Assembly (NCBI GenBank): GCA_015501595.1
Contig: JADNRX010000417.1
Coordinates: 1 to 45,270, forward strand
Length of the DNA stretch: 45,270 bases
From: Hymenopellis radicata
Taxonomy: Eukaryota > Basidiomycota > Agaricomycetes > Agaricales > Physalacriaceae
Reading direction: 5' to 3'
This document shows positions 1-10,803 of the stretch, piece after piece. Position 1 is the stretch's first letter. Each line of letters begins with the position of its first letter. Position numbers and translations under genes: made by a program. The notes beneath the pieces are model-generated. The model searched no databases and had not been told where the DNA came from. It was given only the letters and a program-made list of their open reading frames with translations.

Positions 1-577
1 AGTACGTTCCCGGGCCGAGGAAACCTGATTTCCTCGAATGGGGAAAGTTCTGAGGAAATCAAATTTCCTCGGCCGTTTCCTCAGCTGAGGTAAGCGGATT
101 TCCTCAGTGGCTTTCGTAAGTGGCTCCTTGGTGATTTCCTCAGCTGAGGAAGTTAGATTTCCTGAGCTGAGGAAATCACTGAGGAACTCGGATTTCCTTG
201 TTGATTTCCTCAGTACATCAGAGTTCAAATAGTATCATGTTTATTGCCTAGTTTATGCTTTAATAAGAAATCTATACTGAGGAAATACATGAGGAAATCA
301 TCAAGGAAATCTGAGTTCCTCAGTGATTTCCTCAGCTCAGGAAATCTAACTTCCTCAGCTGAGGAAATCACCGAGGGAGCCACTTACGAAAGCCACTGAG
401 GAAATCCGCTTACCTCAGCTGAGGAAACGGCCGAGGAAATTTGATTTCCTCAGAACTTTCCCCATTCGAGGAAATCAGGTTTCCTCGGCCCGGGAACGTA
501 CTGAGGAAATTGGATTTCCTCGAACGATTTCCTCAGCTCTTTCCTCAGCCGGGGAAATTTGGTTCCCCTGATGTGCT
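1..577. repeat. Large fold-back (inverted) repeat made of GAGGAAAT-type units
   Basis: The first bases pair with positions ending at 502: the start reads AGTACGTTCCCGGGCCGAGG and the reverse complement ends at 502. Arms run about 1-213 and 275-502 around a 60-bp AT-rich centre. The right arm has a 15-bp internal duplication near 285-300. Within each arm the motif GAGGAAAT and its complement alternate, giving nested palindromes such as CCTCAGCTGAGG and GAGGAAN(5-7)TTCCTC. Motif-rich sequence continues to about 577, where similarity to the other HMG-box genes resumes. The left end is cut by the window edge. This could be a foldback/MITE-type element or an expanded palindromic satellite. I see no target-site duplication because the left boundary is missing, and no encoded protein. 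Confidence 0.85.
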
Positions 578-917
578 TGCTGAGAGCACGCCAAAGTTTA
601 CCAGCTATTTTCGAGATGGCACTACGAGGGAGGCCTGAGGTCTTGGCTTGTAAGTCGACTTGGCCGCGGAAAATAAGGAAGGCGTTGCGAGGGCGGGGAG
701 GCACATAGTTGGAGGGTAAGAGCTTCTTCCTAGAAGGCGCAGAATGGGAGGCAGGTGTAACTGAGGCCGGCGGGGTGATCAACATGGGATTGGTGCACGC
801 GACAGCGCCGGAGGAGGCTGTAGTCGAAGACGCGGTCTTCGAAGGCTTCGCGTGTCGGGGCGATCGACGCGTTCCGACGCGAGCTACTTTGGTTGTGGTA
901 GAGCGAGATGCAGGCAT
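578..917 (-). pseudogene. HMG-box gene, truncated by the fold-back repeat (copy 1)
   Basis: Reading leftward from an ATG at 917 gives a basic, Ser/Thr-rich N-terminus and then the start of an HMG box (YVPPRPRNAFLIFR, followed by ISKIAGKLWRALS). Copies 2 and 3 continue from here into the rest of the box. Here the frame runs into fold-back sequence at about 577 and stops at 450 with unrelated residues. HMG boxes bind DNA in the minor groove, and a box lacking its third helix should not fold properly. The upstream 500 bp also matches the upstream DNA of the other copies, so this is a duplicated gene later broken, not a chance resemblance. The gene could continue left of the fold-back, outside the window. 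Confidence 0.75.
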
Positions 918-1420
918 GGTCGTAAATGGTATGAGATAATAAAGGTGGACAGCACAGCTGACGCGCGATATTAAACGTGGTGTTGGGGAAAAAAAGGTTA
1001 TGATGTTCGGTAAAAGCGCGACGACGCCTTTATACAGGTGGCAGCGCCATTGTCGCAGTCGTCAGTTGGCAACCCTGGAGGGTGGCTATTGAGTCCACTG
1101 TGGACTAAGCTATGGCCACTGCCGAATTGGGCAGACAATGCCTTCGCGATTGCTCTATTTGGCACACGGAGTAAAATTGCCATAGGGAATAGCCATGTGT
1201 AGAGTGTATAGTGATATTAGAGAGTGGTCCAGCAGGTAATACGACGTTGGCTCATTGACCAAAGTGTGGCGTACGCGATTCCAAATTCGGCTGCGTCCGA
1301 GGCCATTGTTCAGACGACAATGGAGATTCCAATTAGGGTCTAGGTGCCTTATCCACTGGGATATACCACTGCGAGCTTCCACGAATATCACAATTCGGTA
1401 AATTGAACATACCGTCAAAA
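918..1420. repeat. Upstream flank shared by the three HMG-box copies
   Basis: This stretch contains ACGACGCCTTTATA, a GGCAGACAAT block and a GCGATTCCAAAT...GGCTGCGTCCG block. The same blocks occur in the same order at 13500-13790 and 18790-19060, upstream of HMG copies 2 and 3. It is the copied promoter/5' flank. No convincing gene is seen. Confidence 0.7.
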
Positions 1421-4400
1421 GTTCAGATGTTCAAGTTCAGGCCAAACCTGATGCCGAGAAAGTCCGGAGGATCGTTCGGCTCGGCGTAGTAACATCAGGA
1501 AAAAGCCTCCCAGGTATTCTGGGGAAAATTCAGCACTAATTAATACTATTTTCAGGAATCGTGCTATTCCTACTAAGATACACGAAATAGTCTCAATTAG
1601 GGCAATCTTACTGGCAGCCCGAACTAATCTGAATAAATGTTCACACATTGCATGACAGAAATGGCAGTGCCCAAAGAGTGTGAACAAATTTGTGAAATTA
1701 GCAGGTAAATGATACTAGTACGGTCGAAAATATTGTTCCCGTATTCTACCACTTGGGAAGAGGTGTTCGACGTACACTCTGGATGACGACATGGAGGTAC
1801 GGATTCTGACGCCTTGCACACTCAACGGCAGAGAGACACGCTGACAGTCGCGTTGGTCTGCGGAATGGTAAATACATGGTGAAATTTGCACAAACAAACA
1901 GACATACTTACAGAGAGTTACGTGCCCCGACAAGCAGCCGTCATCTCCCCCTAAAGAAAAGTCCATCCTACAGGCCACCAAGGTTCTCGCTAGGGCGAAG
2001 GTAGCAGTGCCGACGTCACATACACAAAACCGTTGTCTAAGGAATGGTTCAGCTAACCACTCGATAACGAGAGTGTTAACTTTTAAGAAGAGGCGAATAC
2101 GGCGACTTACCCCTTGGTGTTTCCCTTTACTGGGCGGCCCGTGAACCACAGGATATCCATCCACGGCGTCCCTCGGAACAAACAGAGATATGCCATGTTA
2201 CATAGTTCTAGGATGTGTAATTGAGCATCAACATGTAAAGAACAGCGCGAGCGGGTGTAACACACCTCAAGAGAAGCACCTCTTCTCAGTGTTGTCTAGA
2301 CTATACCAAGAGTTAGACTTCGGGGGCGGCGAATAATGTAACGAGACAAGCGTACTAGGCACACAAACAGTTCCTAGTCGAACGGGAGATCGTGGAGTCA
2401 AGGCCGCGTCTCGTCTGTCGATTTTTCAAGAGCCGGGGCGGTACCAAGGCCAATCGTTCTGTGGTACGAATGAGTTCAACAGTGGTAGAAGACGAAATAG
2501 ACGACTCACCATGTGAGTCGAGGCGGCGAGCTTCCAGTTCGAGGGTCCAACTAGGGTCGAGTGGTGAGTGGTGAGTGGCGGACGACAGCGCGCTGAGCAT
2601 GAGTCAACATCGTCTTGAATGATAGCCCGATGTCGACATCTACCGCACAGTGAATTATTGGATAAACGAGGAGCACGGACAACGTACCTACAACTCGCCA
2701 TTAGAGCGCCCGAAGTCGTCCTGCCGCTCTTGAAGGATAGTGTCGAAGACTGTTGTGAGGTGAGTAGTGGATACGCGAGACAAAGCGAGGACGCACCAGA
2801 GCAGGACAAGAAATTCATCGAGAGAGAGCCCTCCAAGTCGCGCCAAGTCTCGACGTCGAGAGCGCGATGTTCTGCGCCAACTGCCTGGAAAATCGAGAAT
2901 GATGTGGGTGCAACGGATAGAAGCCTTTCGACACTCGAGGCCCGTTTGAAAATGTCGGGGCATGGCTGGTGACACTGCCACGTACAGTTGGTACATCGCG
3001 AATGCCAGAGACCAGTGCGATGTCCTTCCCCAGAAGCGGCGCGGCACTTGCGTGTGGATGCTGTGAGAACACACGGCGTAGGAAATGGAGATGGTCGTAG
3101 AGTCAGAGTACAGTACCAGACAAGAAATTGCTTAAGTCCAGATCGACCGTCTCGAGACGCCTGTGGTCCGTGCGTGGGTGGCAAGCGCCCACGTGCATGT
3201 TCGACTTCCAGCCATTTTTTCGAAGTCCGCTTTCACGACCTTTCCCTCTCCCCATCCCACTACGCCCGCAACAGTGGCGCAGCCCCGCTTGCACGTAGCC
3301 CACCTGATAATGGAGAGGTTCAGGTTGTGGCCACCATGTACAGCACAACCTGAAAGAGTAGGCAGTGTATTCCAGAAGAGCAACCGGCTCATCGCTGTGC
3401 ACATTGGTAAGTACTTATCACTAGGTGTTTTCGGTGTGATCCTACTCATTTGCCATTCAGCGCTCAGCTCCTGCTCACGAGGAGTGTTAGTCTCGCAAAG
3501 TGCACCATATTCTAGCCGTCTACTCTCGTAGGTGCATCTTCTACCTACATCTTACCCCCATCACTAATAATTTTCATAGACTCATTGCCGTACGCTCGAC
3601 CTTCGCGGACGCCCTCACTTACCGAGATGGACGTCCATGGTGTGTGTACTCGCGCTGTAACGACAGGTTAACAGCGTCGTCGTCGCCGATGTTGCCGCCA
3701 TCGCGTTGCGGACGCGTTAACAGCTTGACTGCCGCTAGTTGATGGTCGTCAGTTCTTTCCTCCCACCACCATCTCACCTGGCTCACTCGATTCTACGTCT
3801 AGCTCCCTGCCCTCGGCGTCATTGCTAGCCCACGTTTTCGATGCTCTGGTTGGTTGTTTGTCTCTGCCGCCAACGACGAACTTATCAACACTCTTTGCAG
3901 GTTCTCGTTTCCCATGAACGAGTGCGGCCGACTTCTACATTGACAGACTGCTCGACGCTGTCTCTCTACGCTCCAGGACCATTTTAGATGACTTTCAGAC
4001 AACGGCAGTGATCCTAGATGGGCTAGCTTTACTATTCGGTGCGTTCCGTCTACTCACCCTGACACCCTAGTTATTTACCTCGTCTTCATTCAGCCATGTG
4101 CCCTCTATCTTCGTGATGGTCACCGCGACTCCCATCTCACTTGGTGGGCCCGGTGCGAAGCCGTGTCTGCTCTTCCGCATGGCTACCCAAGCTCGTCGTA
4201 TACTACTATCCCAACCGATACATGGTGCCCCGAGCAGGTATGTGTTTGTCTCTTCCAGGTTCATTTGCTGATTGCCTTCTAGTGGCCGCAGTTCTTTGCT
4301 TTCGTGGAATATGGAGATGACTGCCGCTATGGCGTACTGGTGGTGTCTCGGGTCGCATTACTTTTATGCAGTAGCATGCGCTGTTGTTGTACTAGCTCGT

Positions 4401-5507
4401 AGCTATGTAGTACTTCGTAGATAGACTGTGTAGCATACTTATTTGCAATATGATGCCCTGTGGCATGTTGCTTACTATCATCTGCTGTCGTCTGAGCTGG
4501 GTACAAGTCTCTAAATCAGTGTAATGGGCTGGGGATATGATGATGGTTTGCTAGAGATCTTTGAGAAGTGGTTGGAAAATGTTGTGCTTTTCCCTGATAA
4601 TCGAACCAAAAGAGCCAGGGGACCTATTTAAAAAGTAAACATCTGACAAATGGTGCTATTCTGTCTAATGGAGGCAGAATAGTCAGAGTAGCACTATTCT
4701 ACGGCTATTCTCGAGATATTACCTGGGCACCTTTTTCCTGATGAAACGAGTTTAGATCCGCACAGGAATTTTACATCGAAGAATAGTTCAGGGCAATAAG
4801 CCAAGTTGCTTGCGCGCGAAATTTGCCGGACTCTCCATGCAGATCAGGAATGTCATGTCGCTGTTGAAGACATATATGAACGACGAAGACCAAAGTAAGC
4901 TGTAGGCAAGCAAGTCGTCTGATTTCAGTCAGCTTTCACCAAACTTCCGTGGTTCAAATTACGAAGGTGCGACAACAGACCTCCAGAAAGAGCGATCTTC
5001 AGGCGAACATGGGAAGTCGCGCATTACACAGAATCCTTGAGAGACCACAGTCATGCCTTTGATGCAGGTCGACCTCCGCTTTACGTTAAGTCGCCCGCCT
5101 TCAATGGCTGGTTCCGAAATGAAGAGCTGTCAGCGACATGGACAGATGTCGGCCAAGGACGTACTTGTTTTCTTCGCCAGATTAACAGACACGCGCTTAT
5201 CGCAAAAGTGTGCAAGTCACTTTTCAAGGTAGCGCGCGGATGGGTGAGGCTCCTGAGCGCATCGTTACCTATGTAGCGTTATTTTCTGAGATTTACCTTC
5301 CCTGAGTAAACCACTGTAAACCAAGATTCCGATGGGATTGAACGCGATCGTACCAGATCTGGAGATCTTCCACGACGAAGCGTGGACCCTGTGCCGCGGC
5401 GGGGTGCTGCCCATCTAATGTCCTCTACCGTCACTGTAATCCACAAGTCTGTCATGCCTCCGAGGGTACGACTGAGCTGTGTTGGCGGTGACTCCGAGTA
5501 TTGAACG
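1421..5507. other. Gene-poor stretch
   Basis: I found no recognisable protein family, spliced model or RNA gene over about 4 kb. Open frames are short, overlap on both strands and show no domain signature. A GAGTGGTGAGTGGTGAGTGG short tandem repeat lies near 2560-2580. An A/T-rich stretch at 4640-4710 contains an imperfect hairpin around GTGCTATTCTG / CAGAATAG. This could be old, decayed repeat DNA. Confidence 0.5.
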
Positions 5508-5558
5508 CTTAGTAACCCGGGGTTATGTTGACTGCCAACATAACCCCGGATTACTAAG
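5508..5558. repeat. Near-perfect hairpin, 23-bp arms with 5-nt loop
   Basis: The left arm is 5508-5530 and the right arm 5536-5558, with loop ACTGC. The arms (CTTAGTAACCCGGGGTTATG... and its complement) differ at one position. Isolated in non-coding DNA, it might be the end of a transposon such as a Helitron-type hairpin, a small palindromic element or a structured RNA. No associated gene supports one choice. Confidence 0.85.
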
Positions 5559-6645
5559 ATCCTTGCTCTTGCGCGCTACTAGCGTGTTTGCTGAGCGACG
5601 CGCGCCGGCGTTGTGAATTTATGTCTTCCTGTTATCACTCTGGTGTCATGATTCCCAAAATACAACAAGTCTTGTTGTTGGATGCTTCCATCAGAATCTA
5701 CCTATACAATGTACTATGAACCTCTGTTCGACCGGTCCTCATCCCAGATCCGCTGTGCAGCAACGTTAAGTAGACTAGCCGTAAATACTAAGGACTTGAG
5801 CCACAGCACTTCTATAGATACCGGGAAAGAAGCTACGGAATAATGTTCTACTTAATTGATGATAACCTAACGCCGAGAGGTAAATTAGGTGTGTGCCCAG
5901 CGTCGTGATAGCGCCGCGAGGCTGGTAAATCACAGTAAATCATAGTAAATCTACAGTAAATCCAGCTTAGAGGCTGCTTAGACCTGCAAGATAGAACGCT
6001 TAGTGGTTCTTAGCCAACCGATAGAACACTGGTGGCCGGTGTGCATGGATTCAGAGGCTACTCGCCGGTTATCATCCTCGTGTCGCCTGCTCCTCAAAGA
6101 AACCAATATGTATGACAAGAATCTCACTGGCACTTCCATGCTATGGGATGGGCTAGTACTATCATTCGCGACGCGACAGTGGCGCGTCTCTGTTGAAGTC
6201 ACGTAATCTGAAAACACGCGTTGGCAGTGATGTCATTGGTTTACGGCTTTCTTCATAACCGTCATCATGGCTGTTCGACAACGTTTCCGGGGGCGCCGTT
6301 GACGACCATCTACTGTTATTCTTGCTCTGTTCTACTCTGTTATACTTGGTGGCAGTTTATCTCTCTACAATGCAATGGTTTTGATACCCCCATGTTTGAC
6401 CAATGAGTCCGGCTTTGATCTCCCGCGAATCGTTTGTTTTGCACTGAAAACCGAACCCTGCACGGAAATTGCTGGCATATAGAATGTGGGTCCTTGGATA
6501 TTGGTATGTTCCTGTTGTCTTCATATAGAAATATTCGATCGGTCGCGCTGAAACGTATGCCAGCCCGCCTTCTCCTGTGCCGCGTCCCGTTCTAGTGCCC
6601 ATCCCGCTCTGGTTCTCAACACTCGTTATATCCTGGTTGTTGCTC
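5559..6645. other. Non-coding DNA 5' of the recombinase, with a TAAATC mini-repeat
   Basis: At 5925-5962 the unit GTAAATC occurs four times with 3-5 bp spacers. The sequence AACGCTTAG occurs at 5504 just left of the hairpin and again at 5997, which could mark related element ends. The last 400 bp should contain the recombinase promoter, but I see no clear TATA or other site. No gene is called here. Confidence 0.5.
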
Positions 6646-9074
6646 ATGGCACGACAATCCCGTACCTCAAGTAGTCGGACGCCACGGAAGAAGCGTACTA
6701 GTCCGGTAGCACCGGATATGGAGCGGCTCAAGACGACAAGGGATACTGCTCGAGAAGAACACGGGAAATTGAAGCGTTCGCGTGGCGAGTACACCCGCTA
6801 CATCAAGAATACACGGAAGTTTCACGCGGAGCTTGTGAAGCAGCGCCGCGCCTCCGGTCAAACCTACGACGACGCCAAGGAGTTCGAAAGTGCCCTCGAT
6901 GGACCACCAAATAAATGCACGGCAGACGTTATCCTCTACTTCCTGGTGCAGAAATGCTTCACCGAAGAGTGCGGCCACTCGACTGGTGATGGGATACATG
7001 CCGCGTGGGCCGACCATTATGACAACATGTAGGTCCAGTCATGTTCCTTTTCGTGATCTGTATTGACGAACATTCAGGGAGGGTTACCAAGGTCCATACA
7101 GCTATGATGCCCGCAACGGTGTACGCGGAAATCCTGTCCGCGCTCAGGCCGTCATGAACACTGTTCACGAGATCAAGAATCGTGACCGAAAAGGTGGCGC
7201 GGCGGCTACTAGAAATCATGCCGAGGCCATTACTATTGAGGAGATGAAGAAGACGATGGATTGGTCATTCTCTGTCTGTCCCGACCTTCTTGTTACACGC
7301 TTTCTGCGCGCCGATTCGACCCTTACACTGGAGGAGCGCAATAACGTGATCGAGCATACGTTTATGCGAGCATTCACATCGACGGGATTCACGTTATGGA
7401 CTCGGTAAGGTCGAACCGTTGATTCATTCTGTTATCTGATTAGCTTCAGCAATTTTGAGACATGTCAATTACGACGTTCGGATATTACCTGGAATCGTTT
7501 TCGTCAAGATGCGTACAACACGCCGTACTTCACAGTCTTCCTCGAGAATCGAAAAGGATGGCAGAACAAGTCTGAATATGACTGTTCGCGCGAAAGTAAG
7601 CTTCGTCTCTTCAATCTCTAACCATCAATTACTAAACGAAAACGTCAGGTAATACATACGAAATCTTCGATGAGAGTGACCTTCCGGAGATCAACATGTA
7701 CTATCATTTCCAGGTATGGATGATGGTACTACGAGCCCTTCTTCAGCGAGACCTTCGGCCCGACGAACTGGTATTTCCGCAGATTAACAGTAACGGACTC
7801 GTCTACTCGCAGACCGAATTTTCACATACCGTCATACAGAAGAAGATAGAGAACTTTTTTAAAGCGGCTGGTCTTGAGCGGGATTTCACAACACACTCAT
7901 TCCGGCGGGGTGGAGCACAGTACCGCTTTATGTTCGCACCTATCGGACAACGTTGGAGTCTTAAGATAGTTCGATGGTGGGGTGGATGGGCGGAAAACGA
8001 GGGTGTACGTGTGCCGCAATATGAAATCTCTGGTGATACTGATATCGAGTTCTTTGTAGGTTAATACCCTGATGAATTACCTACTTGATTCGCTTTCGCG
8101 CTACGAAACAAGCTATGGAGATGCACTGTACACCGTTCGGATCAAGCGCGACGAATCTTTCATGGGCGATCGAGATCTGGTTTCTGCACCATCGGTGCTT
8201 GAGTTTCGAAAATCACATAGCCTGATTCTCAATCACCTTCGTATGTTATTTTGTTGCGGTCGATATACCCGGCTCATTCTTTCAAAAGAATACCAGCACT
8301 CGCAGCTGCAAACATTGCAACAGCAAGTGTTTCAGTCGCAGGCTCTTTTCACGACGCTGCACGTGCCAGCAGCATCCGAACACCAACCATACACGTACCG
8401 CGAACCAACTATACCGCTGACGTTTAGGTCCACTCCGATGCATATACAAGATTCAGTCGGATTCGTAACATCGGCGCCTTCCCATCTACCGGGTTTATCA
8501 TCCGGCATACTGCCATCTGCGAACGTCCGTTCCAATAACGGACAGCACGTCTCCAGTGTAGAACCACCAAAGGCAGATGCAACACAGACCTCGAATGCAG
8601 GACTCGGACCGCCCCCCGGATACACCATACCTAACATTCCCAAGTCGCACAAAGCTCGGAACGGAGAACCTGCTTGGAAAATTATGGTGCGCCAGTGGAA
8701 TGAGCAGGATCCAGTAGTAGGTATTGCTCTGAAAGACTGGCCGGAGTCATGGTATCAAGGTTCGAACAGGGCCTTGTACGCGGCCAAGCGATCCCAACGG
8801 AGTACCATTGCCGGCGAACGTCATCGGTAGGATTTTATACTCTTATACTCCATGTCCTGAGCAAACCGACAGATACGCAACTGACGAGGACTTCACCAAT
8901 GCTTATCCAGCGGCGAATCTTGGCATTAAGCAGCTGCTGAGTGCTATTCGAGTCAAGAAAGACCGCCGGCGCGTAAGCAAGAACGGGACACCTGCAGAAC
9001 GAGATGATAAACAGCGTCGGGATTCAGTCGAGGCGTCTTCCTCAGATGAAGAGAGTGGTAGCGATTCGAATTAG
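6646..9074 (+). CDS. Tyrosine recombinase, Crypton-like, 7 exons, intact
   Basis: Exons as I splice them: 6646-7028, 7078-7404, 7450-7595, 7649-8004, 8060-8240, 8289-8826 and 8873-9074. This gives 2133 bp and 710 aa with no stop. Catalytic features of tyrosine recombinases are visible: Arg at 245/246 in QLRRSDITW, H368-x-x-R371 in THSFRRGGAQ, a WWGGW motif at 395-399 in place of the second His/Trp, and candidate nucleophile Tyr411 in LMNYLLDSL. The Tyr codon is reached only after splicing the 8005-8059 intron. The C-terminal third (about 600-680) has a Trp-rich helical stretch, WKIMVRQWNEQDP...LKDWPESW, resembling the GCR1_C-type DNA-binding domain of CryptonF elements. The tail is basic, then acidic and Ser-rich. 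Such enzymes cut and rejoin DNA to move circular intermediates. It ends 24 bp from the convergent RING-like gene. It may be an active element or a domesticated gene; family assignment is moderate. Confidence 0.78.
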
Positions 9075-9098
9075 ACTGCTATCTGAGATGGCATATGA

Positions 9099-9919
9099 TT
9101 ACTTTAAGATATATCGTACGGGCACATAATACTTGGGACTACTACGCTGCGAATCGAAACATTTCAACTGCTCAATTACATCGTAACCAGCATTATACAG
9201 ATCATCGAGTGTTCCATGAACATGATGATTCATACCCCAGTTCCGGTATGGCGTCAACGTGCAAAGTCCATTGGTGTTCGATGCAAAAGTCCATGGGCCA
9301 TCTGCATGAGAATACGACAAGAACGTGTCGTGGAAAGGAAGTTCGGGATGTCTTGGAATGATGGAGAAGGAGCCAGCACATTCCGGGAAACGACATGAAT
9401 ACACTTTCTCGATGCAGCATGATGATTCATCTGGAGGCCGCCCCATTTCTTCAGCCGCAACCTCAATATCAATGATCTGAAAGGATTGCGGCTTGAGGAT
9501 ATCAGCAACGCAATATGCATCAAGCGCATGCCCACAATCCAAAATCCACGCTCCTCCGAACGACTTGTATATCTCTCCGGCGCATGGCAGTGTGATCGTC
9601 GCAGACGTGATGAGACGACCACAGCACATGCAGGGCAGTTCCGATAGTGGAGGAAGTGTTGTCTGTACTTTTCTCGCGTCACGCAGGGTGCTGCTGTAAA
9701 CGTCGTAAGCTATTGTATCAATTGACAACATGCGGGAAATCATACCTCGTAGATCCTCGACTCCTTCCAGTGTGATTCATCATAATGCTTTCTGTGGGGT
9801 AGATGAAGATGCAAGTTGAGACAGATGCCCCGCCCTCCTGAAAGTTCGACCGTGGGGAAGAGCGGGATCATGAACGCGACGATGTTCCAGACTCGATTAG
9901 GGAAAAAATCAATTTTCAT
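9099..9919 (-). CDS. RING-like zinc-binding protein (hypothetical, 2 exons)
   Basis: The proposed model is exon 9919-9746, an intron 9745-9663 (GTATGA...GTACAG) and exon 9662-9099, giving 245 aa. Exon 2 holds a Cys/His cluster, CMCCGRL then LDCGHALDAYC, followed by SCC and CRFPEC, as in RING-type fingers of agaric proteins. RING domains usually recruit E2 enzymes for ubiquitin transfer. The second half of the finger is irregular, so ligase activity is inferred only. Exon 1 contains LNLHLHLPH and ESHWKESRIYE. An alternative start is the ATG at 9743, which would make a 214-aa protein from one exon. Its 3' end faces the recombinase 3' end with 24 bp between stop codons, so the 3' UTRs must overlap. 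Confidence 0.55.
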
Positions 9920-10803
9920 TGCAGCTAAAGTAGAGCAAGCAGAGGACGAGTAGATCAAATATTTAGATCAGATACAGTATCAGAAACAGAAACTTTTGGC
10001 TCCACCGTTGGCCCGGAACGAGCGCAACAACGACAGACGACGCGGCGGCGGGAAAGAGGAGAGCAAGGAACACAGAACTCGGAGCCCGGAACGAGATGCG
10101 ATCGCGGCCGAGAGCCGATCGCGTGAGCCCACGCGATGATCGGAAATAAAACCATAACGGGACCGATCACGCCCCTTTTCCCGTAAATCATTTGGACTAA
10201 GTAGATGGAAGTCCAAGACCGTTCCATTTTCGAACTCCGACCCTCGTCATCACAGATACTCGTCCTTCCATTCCCCATCATCCGCCAGTCCTACGAACAT
10301 CTTAGGTCGGAATATTCAGAAAATTAACACTGAAACAGTGGCTTCTCCACCCTTCTTGTGTATATTTTTGCCCTAGTCGGATTGCCAGTCTCTCTATCGC
10401 ATCCGCTCTCCTCTACGTCGAATCATAATTACTCTAAGTACTCGCGCTCTTACCTTCCAGTCTGTATCTACCCCGTTGCTTGTCTCGTGCACTAGACGTC
10501 CTTCTGTCCTTGCTTCCACTTGCTTCCGTTCAGCGCGTTTGTCCGTCCCGCGTGAACGCTCTGGTGTACTCTCAGCTCTGCGTCTTGATGTTCTAAATCA
10601 TACTTCATATCCACATAACGGTCAACGAGTAGATATTTCCTATAAATATACTGTACATGGCGCGCGACAATCTGCACACGAAGAGGTTCGGGCGTTTCCG
10701 AAAGACACCTTTGAACATGCCTGGCGGCTTAACTCAACCCTGCGGTTGAACAGATACACGGAAACACCAGGAATGGAAGCCAGCTGTTCCTTCGCAGCAT
10801 CGC
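9920..10803. other. Intergenic, between two minus-strand genes
   Basis: This should contain the promoter of the RING-like gene (right of 9919) and the 3' UTR of the F-box gene (left of 10804). Frames on both strands here are overlapping and low-complexity, without a domain signature. A pyrimidine-rich stretch at 10340-10530 is notable. No gene is supported. Confidence 0.4.

Noticed and set aside
2426..3184. 252-codon minus-strand frame in the gene-poor region
   Set aside because: It overlaps long frames on other phases and the opposite strand, has no recognisable motif, and its composition is not protein-like.
5508..5558. Bacterial-type rho-independent terminator
   Set aside because: There is no following T tract, and the window is eukaryotic with spliceosomal introns.
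8805..8835. Apparent frameshift in the recombinase C-terminus
   Set aside because: A 46-bp intron (8827-8872, GTAGGA...CGACAG) restores the frame and gives a total divisible by three, so no mutation is needed.
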